The notes below the pieces were generated by a model. That model was not told where the DNA came from. It searched no databases and was given only the letters and a program-made list of their open reading frames with translations. The position numbers and the translations under genes are program-made. DNA of 64,000 bases from Mycobacterium sp. EPa45. Lineage in GTDB: Bacteria; Actinomycetota; Actinomycetes; Mycobacteriales; Mycobacteriaceae. The stretch lies in contig NZ_CP011773.1 of NCBI RefSeq assembly GCF_001021385.1, forward strand, positions 3,596,001 through 3,660,000, written 5' to 3'. Shown one piece after another: positions 28,272 to 37,358 of this stretch; positions within the stretch are counted from its first letter, which is position 1, and each line of letters begins with the position of its first letter.

Positions 28272-29737
28272 ACCTGTTCGCCACGCTCGATCAGGCGGCC
28301 GCCCGGTTCGGCGACCGCGGCGCGGTTTATCGCGGCGAGGAACAGTTGTACACCTGGGGCCAGCTCAGGGAACGCGTGCTACGACTGGCCACATCGATTC
28401 GGCGCAGACACGCACCCGGCCAGCGGATCGCCATCGCCAGCGAGAACCGGGCCGAGATCGTCGAACTGTTCTACGGGGTGTGGGCGGCCGAATGTGTCGT
28501 CGTGCCGGTCAACTTCAAGCTACACCCCCGCGAAATGGTCCAGATACTCGAAGACTCCGGCGCAGCAACGGTATTCGCGTCCCCCAAGATCGCAGCCGAG
28601 CTGACGCCGCACTCCCCTGTCGACGTCGAACTCATCGGCGGCCCCGACTATGACCGGCTGCTCGCCGCGCCGCCGGCCGCGGCGCCGTCGACCGACCCGT
28701 CGACTCTGGCCTGGCTGTTCTACACCAGCGGCACCACCGGCCGCTCCAAGGGCGCAATGCTGTCGCACCGCAGCCTCACCGCGATGACGGTGGCCCACCT
28801 GGCCGACATCGACTCGCCAGACGAGAACTGCAGCCTGCTGCACGCCGCCCCGATGTCGCACGGATCTGGGCTCTACATCGCGCCCTATGTCCTGCGTGGC
28901 GCCCGGCAGGTCGTCGCCGAATCGGGTGTCTTCGATCCCGACGAGTTCCTCGACCTGTGCACTGCGCATCCAGGGTCGTCAGCGTTCCTGGCGCCCACCA
29001 TGATCCAGCGCCTCGTCGATACCGGCCGTAAGGCGCCCGCTGCGCTGCGCACGATCGTCTACGGCGGCGGACCGATGTACGTCGACGGCCTCAAGAAAGC
29101 GATGGCCGCGTTCGGCCCGATTTTCGCCCAGATCTATGGGCAGGGTGAATCGCCGATGACGATCACCGGGTTGCGGCGTGCCGACCACGAATCGGCCGAC
29201 GACGCGGTCCTCGGTTCGGTGGGATATTCGCGGTCCGGGGTCGAAGTGGCGGTGCTCCGCGAAGACGGCAGCCACGCAGACCCCGGCGAGATCGGCGAGA
29301 TCGCCTGCCGAGGAGACGTAATAATGTCCGGCTACTGGAACAACGCCGACGCCACCCGGGACACGCTCAAGGACGGCTGGCTCTACACCGGTGACATGGG
29401 CTCGTTCGACTCGTGCGGTTACCTCACCTTGCGCGATCGCTCCAAGGACGTGGTGATCAGCGGCGGCAGCAACATCTACCCCCGCGAAGTCGAGGAAGTG
29501 CTGCTCGAGCATCCAGACGTCGCGGAAGCCTGCGTCGTCGGTGCGCCGGACCCCGAGTGGGGTGAGGTCGTCGTTGCGTTCATCGTCGGCGCTGCCGCCG
29601 GTGAGGCGCTCGACGCCCATCTGCTCGATCGGATCGCCCGGTTCAAGCGCCCCAAGCGCTACGTCTTCGTCGACGACCTGCCCAAGAACAGCTACGGCAA
29701 GGTCCTCAAGCGCGAATTGCGCGCCCGGCTCGGGTAA
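28268..29737 (+). CDS. AMP-forming acyl-CoA synthetase (second)
   Basis: The 489-residue enzyme has [19 protein letters not shown] (about residues 153-171), the [14 protein letters not shown] and [19 protein letters not shown] segments and the C-terminal [14 protein letters not shown] lysine. It is clearly related to, but not a recent copy of, the synthetase two genes upstream, so the pathway probably activates two different acids. The start is the GTG at 28268, overlapping the SDR stop by 4 bp (GTGA). Confidence 0.92.
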   Translation: MNLFATLDQAAARFGDRGAVYRGEEQLYTWGQLRERVLRLATSIRRRHAPGQRIAIASENRAEIVELFYGVWAAECVVVPVNFKLHPREMVQILEDSGAATVFASPKIAAELTPHSPVDVELIGGPDYDRLLAAPPAAAPSTDPSTLAWLFYTSGTTGRSKGAMLSHRSLTAMTVAHLADIDSPDENCSLLHAAPMSHGSGLYIAPYVLRGARQVVAESGVFDPDEFLDLCTAHPGSSAFLAPTMIQRLVDTGRKAPAALRTIVYGGGPMYVDGLKKAMAAFGPIFAQIYGQGESPMTITGLRRADHESADDAVLGSVGYSRSGVEVAVLREDGSHADPGEIGEIACRGDVIMSGYWNNADATRDTLKDGWLYTGDMGSFDSCGYLTLRDRSKDVVISGGSNIYPREVEEVLLEHPDVAEACVVGAPDPEWGEVVVAFIVGAAAGEALDAHLLDRIARFKRPKRYVFVDDLPKNSYGKVLKRELRARLG

Positions 29738-29766
29738 CGGCATTCTCGTCTGCATAGAATGCCGCT
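29738..29766 (+). promoter_or_regulatory. internal promoter with hairpin before the enoyl-CoA hydratase gene
   Basis: In the 29 bp between the second synthetase and the hydratase, CGGCATTC (29738-29745) and GAATGCCG (29757-29764) form an 8-bp inverted repeat with an 11-nt loop. Inside it TAGAAT (29755-29760) matches a TANNNT -10 element placed 6 nt before the ATG at 29767, with no ribosome-binding site. This suggests a separate leaderless transcript for the hydratase, with the inverted repeat as either an operator or a hairpin in the read-through mRNA that would mask the start. No convincing -35 box was found. Confidence 0.45.
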
Positions 29767-30678
29767 ATGCCTCAGGATTACACCTTCCTCACCTACGAAG
29801 AGCTCGATGAAGGCCGCATCGCCCGCATCATGCTCAACCGGCCCGAGGCGCGCAACGCGCAGAACCGCGGCCTGCTCGTCGAGCTGAACGAGGCGTTCCT
29901 GCGGGCCGAGGCCGACGATACGGTCCGGGTGGTCATCCTCGGCGGTCACGGCCCGATGTTCTCCTCAGGCCACGACCTGGGGTCCGCGGTGTCACGCGCC
30001 GAATACACCCCGGGGCCCGACCAGCACCCCAGCTTCCAGGGCCTGGGCGCCAACCGGGAGGGCGCCGAGAAACTGATGCTGCAGGAGTGGCATCACTTCT
30101 TTGCGAACACCCGCCGCTGGCGCGATCTCCGCAAGATCACCGTCGCGCAGGTGCATGGCGACGTCTACGCGGCGGCGCTGATGCTGATGTGGGCCTGCGA
30201 CCTGATCGTGGCTGCCGAGGGCACCCGATTCGCCGACGTGGTGGGCACCCGGCTGGGCATGTGCGGCGTCGAGTACTTCGCCCATCCGTGGGAGTTCGGT
30301 CCACGCAAGACCAAGGAGCTGATGCTCACCGGCGACGCCATGACCGTCGACGAGGCGTACCAGCTTGGAATGATCACCAAGGTCTTCCCTCAAGACGAAC
30401 TCGCGGACAAGACGTTGGAATTCGCCCGCCGGATCGCCGAGGTGCCCACGATGGCGGCGCTGCTGGCCAAGGAAGCGGTCAACCAGACGGTCGACAACAT
30501 GGGCTTCTACAACGCGCTGAACGCCTGCTTTACCCTGCATCAGCTCAACCACTCGCATTGGGCGCAGGTGCACGAAGAAGGGTGGCCGGTCGCACTGGAG
30601 TCCGACGGCGTGCCGAACTGGAAGACCGCCCCGCCGATCGTGCCTGCGGTCAAGGATCAGGTCCGCGCCGAGGGCTGA
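29767..30678 (+). CDS. enoyl-CoA hydratase/isomerase family protein
   Basis: The 303-residue crotonase-fold protein begins RIARIMLNRPEARNAQNRG, has the oxyanion-hole region PMFSSGHDLGSAVSR (about residues 60-75) and VAQVHGDVYAAALMLMWACD, and the GTRLGMCGVEYFAHPW segment near residues 160-175. The glutamate in GVEYF could be a catalytic acid, although the usual hydratase pair is not clear, so hydratase, isomerase and lyase activities all remain possible. A long insertion (about 75-120) distinguishes it from the short paralogues. It ends the right arm of the catabolic island. Confidence 0.9.
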   Translation: MPQDYTFLTYEELDEGRIARIMLNRPEARNAQNRGLLVELNEAFLRAEADDTVRVVILGGHGPMFSSGHDLGSAVSRAEYTPGPDQHPSFQGLGANREGAEKLMLQEWHHFFANTRRWRDLRKITVAQVHGDVYAAALMLMWACDLIVAAEGTRFADVVGTRLGMCGVEYFAHPWEFGPRKTKELMLTGDAMTVDEAYQLGMITKVFPQDELADKTLEFARRIAEVPTMAALLAKEAVNQTVDNMGFYNALNACFTLHQLNHSHWAQVHEEGWPVALESDGVPNWKTAPPIVPAVKDQVRAEG

Positions 30679-30802
30679 CGTTCGCACGCACCTGCGATCA
30701 CGGCAAAGTAGCGGTTCCGCCTCGCCTGAATCGTTCAAGTAGTCTCGGCCCCGTCACGGTTGTCGATTGACGGGCCGTCCGGGTGGAAATCCGCTAAAAG
30801 AG

Positions 30803-30817
30803 TTCTGACAGTCAGAA
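30803..30817. promoter_or_regulatory. perfect 15-bp inverted repeat in a long non-coding gap
   Basis: The stretch 30679-30988 (310 bp) has no convincing gene and is more AT-rich than its neighbours. It holds TTCTGAC-A-GTCAGAA at 30803-30817, a perfect palindrome about the central A, some 140 bp upstream of the next promoter. It could be a regulator-binding site for either the end of the catabolic island or the downstream exported protein. A second imperfect palindrome around GAATTC lies near 30883-30899. No regulator gene is adjacent. Confidence 0.35.
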
Positions 30818-30952
30818 GTTGCCGAAACCCATTGTCATAGACTTTAATTCGCAAACCGCGCAAAGCTTCGACATCGGATTAGCCTTAGAATTCTTAAGGA
30901 ATTTGTTGTGTGCACCACACCAAATCACGAAACGTGGTGAAAAGCACAGACT

Positions 30953-30981
30953 TTGGACTATGCGCAAATTGTTGTTAGTTT
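30953..30981 (+). promoter_or_regulatory. sigma-A-like promoter for the NlpC/P60-like gene
   Basis: TTGGAC (30953-30958), a 17-bp spacer and TAGTTT (30976-30981) match a vegetative promoter. The ATG at 30989 begins 7 nt after the -10 box with no ribosome-binding site between, so the transcript is probably leaderless. This supports the short start chosen for the downstream protein. Confidence 0.6.
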
Positions 30982-30988
30982 CGGCCGC

Positions 30989-31555
30989 ATGTTTGCAATC
31001 GCGACGTTGATGACTCTGATCAGTCAGGTGTCAGGCACGCCGTACGTTCCCGGCGGGGACAGTCCGGCGGGCACCGACTGCTCCGGTCTGGCCTCCTGGG
31101 TGTCCAATGCGGCCACCGGCAGGCCGGTCTACGGCAGCCGATTTCACACCGGCAACGAGGAAGCCGCACTGCTCGCCCGTGGATTCCACTACGGAACCGC
31201 ACCCAACTCCCTGGTGATCGGCTGGAACGGTGGCCACACCGCTGTGACGCTGCCCGACGGCACCCCCGTGTCCAGCGGGGAAGGTGGTGGCGTCCGCGTT
31301 GGTGGCGGCGGTGCCTACCAGCCGCAGTTCACCCACCACATGTACTTGCCGATGCCGGCCGAGGACATGCAGGATCCGCTCGCCCCGCCGGCACCGGATG
31401 CTCCCCCGCCGCCGGACGCGCCGGTGTTCGTCTACGCAGTCGATGCGCCGCCTCCGCCTCCGGCCGATGAGGTTCCTCCGCCGGCGGGCGACATCGTGCC
31501 CGTTGGAGCCGACATCGCCCCCGCGCCAGGAGATTCCGTCCCCCAGCCCGCCTAA
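30989..31555 (+). CDS. exported NlpC/P60-like peptidoglycan hydrolase, proline-rich C-terminus
   Basis: The 188-residue protein begins with a short hydrophobic stretch, MFAIATLMTLISQVSG, then TPYVPGGDSPAGTDCSGLAS, which holds the NlpC/P60 catalytic cysteine (about residue 31). A histidine follows in NGGHTAVTLPDG (about residue 82). The domain ends near HHMYLPMPAED, and the last 60 residues are Pro/Ala-rich. It probably cleaves or binds peptidoglycan outside the membrane. The leader lacks the usual positive charge. In another frame an ATG at 30960 encodes MRKLLLVSAACLQ, a better signal peptide, so a one-base frameshift is possible; the promoter just upstream favours the start used here. Confidence 0.72.
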   Translation: MFAIATLMTLISQVSGTPYVPGGDSPAGTDCSGLASWVSNAATGRPVYGSRFHTGNEEAALLARGFHYGTAPNSLVIGWNGGHTAVTLPDGTPVSSGEGGGVRVGGGGAYQPQFTHHMYLPMPAEDMQDPLAPPAPDAPPPPDAPVFVYAVDAPPPPPADEVPPPAGDIVPVGADIAPAPGDSVPQPA

Positions 31556-31565
31556 CAATCAACGC

Positions 31566-31600
31566 CTGAGCCGCACCGCCTCTCCGGCGGTGCGGCTCAG
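31566..31600. terminator. bidirectional stem-loop terminator
   Basis: CTGAGCCGCACCGCC (31566-31580) pairs perfectly with GGCGGTGCGGCTCAG (31586-31600) around a 5-nt TCTCC loop. It lies between the 3' ends of two convergent genes (stops at 31555 and 31613), the expected place for a shared terminator. There is no clear T-run on either side, which is normal for mycobacterial terminators. Confidence 0.8.
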
Positions 31601-31612
31601 CCGTCTGGTCGG

Positions 31613-33055
31613 TCAGAAGCCTTGTTGTGCCATCAGTTTCAATCCCGCTTCCCGGGCGGCGGCGGGGCGAGCGAGCACGGTACCCACCACAAGTCCCAAG
31701 ACCGCGAGGGCAAGGCACGGTCCCCACAGCGCACTGCCGTGCGGCCACGGGATGACGTTGCGGTACAAGGTGTATGCCAGCAGGGCCAGACCGAGCAGTG
31801 GGAGCAGCACCTCCCATTTGTGAATCCGGGTGTCATGGCCCAGGAACAGCAAGCGAATGGCTCCCACTGTGCACAGTGCGTACGCGATTAGCAAGATCAG
31901 CGTTCCCGCGGTGGCGGCGATGGTGAACACGTCGAATGGGCGCGCCCGCAGACCAACCCAACCGATGGCCTGGATCGCGAACACCATGGCGACCGCCGTC
32001 GCGGCCGCCACATGCGGCACATTGCGCGTGGGATGCACCGCCGCCAATGCCGGAACCCCCATCCCGTCTCTGCTCAGTGCGAAAATCAATCGACTCGCAC
32101 CCACCACGCTGGCCAGGCAGCATGCCGCCGCGCTGAACGTCGCACCGACGATGATGACCGCAGACAGCCAGGGTGCCACGTACTGCTGAGCGAGATCGCC
32201 CATGAGAGCGTCAGATCTGACGAAAGCCGCCACTCCGGCGGCGTCCGTGCCGAACGCCATCATCTCGATCGCTGTGACCACCACGAAGAACACCCCGCCG
32301 AAGAGTGCCGTGCCGAGGATGGCCCGTGGGATGTTGCGCCGGGGTGCCTCGGTTTCTTCGCCGAGAGTCGCCGCGGCCTCGAAACCGGCGAAAGACAGGA
32401 AACCGAAGACGATTCCGAGGAAAACCGTCGAGGCCGACGTACCGGAAGCAACGGTGAAGACCGACATGTCGACGTGCTGACCGCCGGGAGTGTGTCCAGT
32501 GATCAACTTGCCGAGCGTTATCGCCGCCACCACAAGGATGAGCGTGATCGTCAGGCCTTCGGTGATGAGCAGAACCGTCGCACCGCCCTTGATTTCACGG
32601 GCGGACAGCCACCACACCGCGGCGAGCACCAGCCAGGCGAAGACGAAGGCGACCCAATCCGGTAAGTCCCTGGGCGCAGCCACTTTCCGAGCCAGGTCGG
32701 TGAGGAAGATGCCCGCTGCCGTCGACGTCACCGCACCATAGAAGACATAGGTTGACGCGTTGAGCCAGCCGGCGACACTACCGGCCCGAGCTTCGAGCGT
32801 GACGCCCACGAACGCGTACACACTGCCGGCGTGACTGAATCGCTGCGAGAGCCGCACGAATGTGTGAGCGATGAGCAGGACACCGACGGTCGCCATGAGA
32901 AAAGCCAGCGGGACGGCCCTGCCGACAGCTGAAGCCGTCCCCTGGGGATTGATGTTGATGGCCATCGACGGCGCCATCAGGGCCACCGACACACCCACCG
33001 CCGACCAGACGTTGAGGGTCCGGCGCAGCGTCGAGTCGTGGGGGGTAGCCCTCAC
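31613..33055 (-). CDS. APC-family amino acid permease
   Basis: The 480-residue integral membrane protein has about twelve hydrophobic segments and the APC pattern, including the first-helix region VWSAVGVSVALMAPSMAINI, the FGFLSFAGFEAAATLGEETE segment (helix 6 and the conserved Glu-Glu/Thr loop) and SRLIFALSRDGMGVPALAAV. It probably imports an amino acid or amine with protons. The start is a GTG at 33055, 6 bp after the stop of a 3Fe-4S ferredoxin gene, so the two may be co-transcribed even though their functions do not obviously match. Confidence 0.9.
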   Translation of the reverse strand: MRATPHDSTLRRTLNVWSAVGVSVALMAPSMAININPQGTASAVGRAVPLAFLMATVGVLLIAHTFVRLSQRFSHAGSVYAFVGVTLEARAGSVAGWLNASTYVFYGAVTSTAAGIFLTDLARKVAAPRDLPDWVAFVFAWLVLAAVWWLSAREIKGGATVLLITEGLTITLILVVAAITLGKLITGHTPGGQHVDMSVFTVASGTSASTVFLGIVFGFLSFAGFEAAATLGEETEAPRRNIPRAILGTALFGGVFFVVVTAIEMMAFGTDAAGVAAFVRSDALMGDLAQQYVAPWLSAVIIVGATFSAAACCLASVVGASRLIFALSRDGMGVPALAAVHPTRNVPHVAAATAVAMVFAIQAIGWVGLRARPFDVFTIAATAGTLILLIAYALCTVGAIRLLFLGHDTRIHKWEVLLPLLGLALLAYTLYRNVIPWPHGSALWGPCLALAVLGLVVGTVLARPAAAREAGLKLMAQQGF

Positions 33056-33061
33056 GACCGG

Positions 33062-33310
<249 letters not shown>

Positions 33311-34510
33311 TCAGGGGTTGATGGTGTTCTCGCCGACCTGACGACCCCAGACATACTCGGTGAGCAACGGCTGGCCGAGCTCGAAGTGGTTGTACGGGGC
33401 GATCGAGGCGCCGTCGTCCATCACCAGGTAGGGAGCCGGCCAGAAGTTGCGGTCGATCGTCTGCCAGCATCCTGGCGCTCCGCCGGGACCACCCCTACCG
33501 TTGGTCCGCGGCAGATTGTCCGGATACACATAGGGATTCTGCGCACCGAGAATCTCGGTCATCGTATTGAGTGAATATCCATTGCCTCCGAACGCTTCCA
33601 GTGCGCTCGGCGCCGCCAGTGCGATGTTGCGGATGCCGCAGAATATCTCCGGGCTGTAGGTGTCGAGAAGTTGAGCGCTGGGCACCAGGTCCGCCATGCC
33701 GCGGACGAAGTACGGCTGGCTGCGCTCGAAGATATCGGCGCCGGTGTTGCCGAATCCCATGGAGGCCAGCAGCGCGGCGTCGATGTCCTGTTGTTGGGCA
33801 TTGAGCGAGTGTGCGGTCACCACCGCGTGGTCGAGCGCGTCCCACAGGTCCGGGCTGGCCTTGGTGTAGACGTCGGACAGATCGGACAGCCGCTGGATGT
33901 CATGGCGGATCTGGGGCATCTGCGGATTGATGTCGTCGAGCACCGAATTGCCCTTGACGATCGATTGGCCGAACTTGGTCCCCAACCCACTCAATGCCTC
34001 GGCGGTCGCCGACAGCGTCAGATTCAGCTTGACCGGGTCTACCTTCTCGGCGATCGAGGTCACCGTCTCGAAAAGGGTGTTGAACTCCGTGGTGACACTG
34101 GACGCATCGATGACATCAGAACTCGTGAGACGCTTGGACACCGGGTTCTTGGGTGTCGACAGCGCGACGTACTTGTTTCCGAACACCGTGGTGGCCTTGA
34201 TGTCGGCGTGCACATTGGCGGGAATGAAGGCCAGATAGTGGGGGTCGACGTCGAGTGTCAGTCGCGCGATGTTCTTCCCGTCACGCTCTCCGGAGCTGAC
34301 GTTGAGGACCCGGCCGATGACCACCCCGTTGAAGGTGACCTTCGAGCCCGTGTCCATCACCAGGCCGCCGCGGTCGGACACCATCGTCAGCGTTGTGCTC
34401 GGCGAGAGGTCTCCGCGGAATTGCAAGTAGATCACCGTGAGGACGGCCAAGATCAGGGCGAGGAACGCCACGCCGGCAGCCTTGAGCGGGGGGCGGTCGC
34501 GCCAGTTCAC
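33311..34510 (-). CDS. orphan MceA-type mammalian cell entry (MlaD-like) protein
   Basis: The 399-residue protein has one N-terminal membrane helix (AAGVAFLALILAVLTVIYL, about residues 11-29), then an MCE/MlaD domain (SDRGGLVMDTGSKVTFNGVV, about 44-63) and a long helical region. The C-terminal block WPAPYLVMDDGASIAPYNHF and EYVWGRQVGENTINP is typical of MceA subunits. MceA normally works with YrbEA/B permeases and MceB-F in lipid import across the cell envelope, but no other mce or yrbE gene is beside it. The start is a GTG at 34510 preceded by AAGGAGAGG, a strong ribosome-binding site. Confidence 0.92.
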   Translation of the reverse strand: MNWRDRPPLKAAGVAFLALILAVLTVIYLQFRGDLSPSTTLTMVSDRGGLVMDTGSKVTFNGVVIGRVLNVSSGERDGKNIARLTLDVDPHYLAFIPANVHADIKATTVFGNKYVALSTPKNPVSKRLTSSDVIDASSVTTEFNTLFETVTSIAEKVDPVKLNLTLSATAEALSGLGTKFGQSIVKGNSVLDDINPQMPQIRHDIQRLSDLSDVYTKASPDLWDALDHAVVTAHSLNAQQQDIDAALLASMGFGNTGADIFERSQPYFVRGMADLVPSAQLLDTYSPEIFCGIRNIALAAPSALEAFGGNGYSLNTMTEILGAQNPYVYPDNLPRTNGRGGPGGAPGCWQTIDRNFWPAPYLVMDDGASIAPYNHFELGQPLLTEYVWGRQVGENTINP

Positions 34511-34963
34511 CGCAGCCTCTCCTTACCCCGACCCCAAGCGAAAGGACGCCCCATGCCGGCCGCAACCGGTGATGTGGACCACAGGAATGTACCTGATTTT
34601 GTACCTTCGTGGACGGCATCGACACAATTCGCCGCGAACAGTTTCCGGCATTGCTAATTGCGATGGCGTCAATAAATTAGATGATCATTCGCCGTAGTGG
34701 AAGATGCACGCGCACAGGCGATTCCGAATAGCAATAATAATAGCGACGGTGCCCGCCCATTAGATGCTCACCCGGCTCGGGCAGAATTTGCTACGCACGC
34801 CGTACGGCGGTTGCCGAAGGTCGTTGAACGTCAACCGGCGGCCGAGCGTGACCCGCACTGATCGGAAAACCCACTCCAGTCAGCAGCAGAGTCGGGATAA
34901 TCGAGTGTGCCGCCCAGGGGCGTCGCCGGGGCGCGAACCAGCTCAGCGAGGAGCGTGAGACCC
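34511..34963. other. 453-bp intergenic region upstream of aceA
   Basis: This gap lies between the divergent mceA and aceA genes and should hold promoters for both. I see no convincing gene. The part around 34640-34745 is AT-rich for this genome. The direct repeat TGTACCT-N6-TGTACCT occurs near 34585-34605. Just before the aceA start, GAGGAG at 34948-34953 serves as the ribosome-binding site. No site matching a known glyoxylate-shunt regulator was recognised by eye. Confidence 0.5.
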
Positions 34964-37267
34964 ATGTCCATCATCGAAGCGGACTCAGCGACCCAGTCGC
35001 CTCATCAGCGCGAGGTCAACGAAACCCAGCAATACATCGACAGTCCGCGATTCGAGGGAATCACTCGGCTCTACACGGCAACCCAGGTCGTCGAGCAGCG
35101 CGGCACGATCCCCGTCGACCACACCGTCGCCCGCGAGGCGTCCATCGCCTTCTACAAGCGCCTGCGTGAACTGTTCGCGGCCAAGAAGAGCATCACCACC
35201 TTCGGCCCGTACTCGCCGGGCCAGGCGGTGACGATGAAACGGATGGGCATCGAGGGTATCTACCTCGGTGGCTGGGCGACGTCGGCCAAGGGCTCGACAA
35301 CCGAGGACCCGGGTCCGGACCTGGCCAGTTATCCGCTGAGCCAGGTGCCGGAAGAGGCCGCCGGCCTGGTGCGCGCGTTGCTGACCGCTGACCGCAATCA
35401 GCAGTATCTGCGCCTGCAGATGACCCCTGAACAGCGGGCAGCCACACCGGCGGTCGACTATCGACCCTTCATCATCGCCGACGCCGACACCGGCCACGGC
35501 GGAGATCCGCACGTGCGCAACCTGATTCGCCGATTTGTCGAGGCAGGGGTGGCCGGCTACCACATCGAGGACCAACGTCCCGGCACCAAGAAGTGCGGCC
35601 ATCAGGGCGGCAAGGTGCTGGTGCCGTCCGACGAGCAGCTCAAACGGCTCAACACCGCCCGCTTCCAGCTCGACATCATGGGTGTGCCGGGCATCATCGT
35701 CGCCCGCACCGACGCCGAAGCGGCCAACCTCATCGACAGTCGTGGCGATGAGCGGGACCAGCCCTTCCTGCTCGGCGCGACGAATCTCAAGGTGCCTCCG
35801 TACAAGTCGTGCTTCCTGGCGATGGTGCGCCGGTTCTACGAGTCGGGTGTCACCGAACTCAACGGTCATCTGCTCTATGCGCTGCCCGAGGGTGAGTACG
35901 CGGTGGCCGACGCCTGGCTGCAGCGGCAGGGCATCGTCGACCTGATCACCGAACAGGCCGCCGCCTGGCGCAACGGCAAAGAGCACTCGCTGGATGCCCT
36001 GTTCGACAAGGTCGAGTCGAGGTTCGTGGACGCCTGGCAAGACGACGCCTCGCTGGCGACCTACGGCGAAGCGGTCGCAGAGCTTCTCACATTCCGCGAG
36101 GGTGAGGGCGAGCCGCACGAGATGAGCGCCGCGGACTGGCGCGAGTTCGCCAAGACCGCATCGCTGTACGCGGCCCGCGAAAAAGCCCGCGAGCTCGGCG
36201 TCGACGCGGCGTGGGACCCGGAGCGGGCCAAGACCCCCGAGGGCTATTACCAGGTGCGCGGCGGCATCCCGTACGCGATCGCGAAATCCCTTGCCGCAGC
36301 TCCGTTTGCGGACCTACTGTGGATGGAGACCAAGACCGCGGACCTGGCCGACGCGCGCGAATTCGCCGAAGCGATCCACGCGGTGTACCCGGACAAGATG
36401 CTGGCCTACAACCTCTCCCCGTCGTTCAACTGGGACACCACCGGAATGACCGACGAGGAGATGCGCGCCTTCCCCGAAGAGCTCGGCAAGATGGGCTTCG
36501 TCTTCAACTTCATGACGTACGGCGGTCACCAGATCGACGGTGTCGCTGCCGAGGAGTTCGCCACCGCTCTGCGCCAGGATGGCATGCTGGCGCTGGCCCG
36601 CCTGCAGCGCAAGATGCGACTCGTCGAATCCCCTTACCGCACACCGCAAACCCTGGTCGGCGGTCCGCGCAGCGATGCCGCGCTGGCTGCGTCGTCGGGC
36701 CGCACCGCCACCACGAAGTCGATGGGCAAGGGCTCCACTCAGCACCAGCATCTGGTGCAGACCGAGGTGCCCAAGAAACTGCTCGAAGACTGGCTGGCGC
36801 TGTGGAGTGAGCACTATGAACTCGGCGAGAAGCTGCGGGTGACGTTACGTCCGCGGCGAGCCGGCGGCGAGGTCCTCGAGCTCGGCATCTGGGGCGAGCG
36901 GGAGAAGGGCGGCGAGCAGGAGCTGCTGGCCAACGTGCTGGTAGACCCGATCAAAGACCGGCACGGCCGCAGCATTTTGACGGTGCGCGATCAGAACACG
37001 TTCGCCGAGAAACTGCGCCAGAAGCGCCTGATGACGTTGATCCATCTGTGGATGGTGCACCGCTTCAAGGCCGACGCCGTTTACTACGTGACGCCGACCG
37101 AGGACAACATCTATCAGGCCGACAAGATGAAGGCGCACGGCATCTTCAGCGATGTGCACAAGGACGTCGGCGAGATCATCGTCGCCGATGTCAACCAGGC
37201 GCGGATCGCCGAGCTGCTCGAGCCCGACCGTGCCGCACTGAAGCGGCTCATCGCCAAGGAGGACTGA
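34964..37267 (+). CDS. aceA: isocitrate lyase, large type (ICL2)
   Basis: The 767-residue enzyme splits isocitrate into glyoxylate and succinate in the glyoxylate shunt and acts on methylisocitrate in some mycobacteria. The catalytic KKCGH motif is at about residues 208-212, and the ADADTGHGG metal-site motif is upstream at about 168-176. The length matches the long ICL2 form (about 766 residues), which carries an inserted helical region and a C-terminal domain, rather than the short ICL1 (about 430). The start is the ATG at 34964 ([11 protein letters not shown]), with GAGGAG upstream; longer in-frame starts lack support. In M. tuberculosis H37Rv this gene is split; here it is intact. Confidence 0.95.
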   Translation: MSIIEADSATQSPHQREVNETQQYIDSPRFEGITRLYTATQVVEQRGTIPVDHTVAREASIAFYKRLRELFAAKKSITTFGPYSPGQAVTMKRMGIEGIYLGGWATSAKGSTTEDPGPDLASYPLSQVPEEAAGLVRALLTADRNQQYLRLQMTPEQRAATPAVDYRPFIIADADTGHGGDPHVRNLIRRFVEAGVAGYHIEDQRPGTKKCGHQGGKVLVPSDEQLKRLNTARFQLDIMGVPGIIVARTDAEAANLIDSRGDERDQPFLLGATNLKVPPYKSCFLAMVRRFYESGVTELNGHLLYALPEGEYAVADAWLQRQGIVDLITEQAAAWRNGKEHSLDALFDKVESRFVDAWQDDASLATYGEAVAELLTFREGEGEPHEMSAADWREFAKTASLYAAREKARELGVDAAWDPERAKTPEGYYQVRGGIPYAIAKSLAAAPFADLLWMETKTADLADAREFAEAIHAVYPDKMLAYNLSPSFNWDTTGMTDEEMRAFPEELGKMGFVFNFMTYGGHQIDGVAAEEFATALRQDGMLALARLQRKMRLVESPYRTPQTLVGGPRSDAALAASSGRTATTKSMGKGSTQHQHLVQTEVPKKLLEDWLALWSEHYELGEKLRVTLRPRRAGGEVLELGIWGEREKGGEQELLANVLVDPIKDRHGRSILTVRDQNTFAEKLRQKRLMTLIHLWMVHRFKADAVYYVTPTEDNIYQADKMKAHGIFSDVHKDVGEIIVADVNQARIAELLEPDRAALKRLIAKED

Positions 37268-37326
37268 CCACTTTCACCGCTCCTCTCTCGCCCAAACCGA
37301 CATTTGGCCGCGAAAATGCGAGAAGG

Positions 37327-37345
37327 AACCGACATTTCGTCGGTT
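37327..37345. terminator. stem-loop between convergent genes
   Basis: AACCGAC (37327-37333) pairs with GTCGGTT (37339-37345) around an ATTTC loop, 60 bp after the aceA stop and 14 bp before the end of the convergent TetR gene. The sequence ACCGACATTT also occurs as a direct repeat about 40 bp upstream (near 37287-37296). A terminator role is likely from position, although the stem is short. Confidence 0.5.
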
Positions 37346-37358
37346 TCGGCGCAGAGAG

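Noticed and set aside
30960..31010. Short frame encoding MRKLLLVSAACLQ as the true start of the NlpC/P60-like protein
   Set aside because: It ends in a stop and would need a frameshift. A good promoter with a leaderless ATG at 30989 explains the gene without one. I kept it only as a finding to check.
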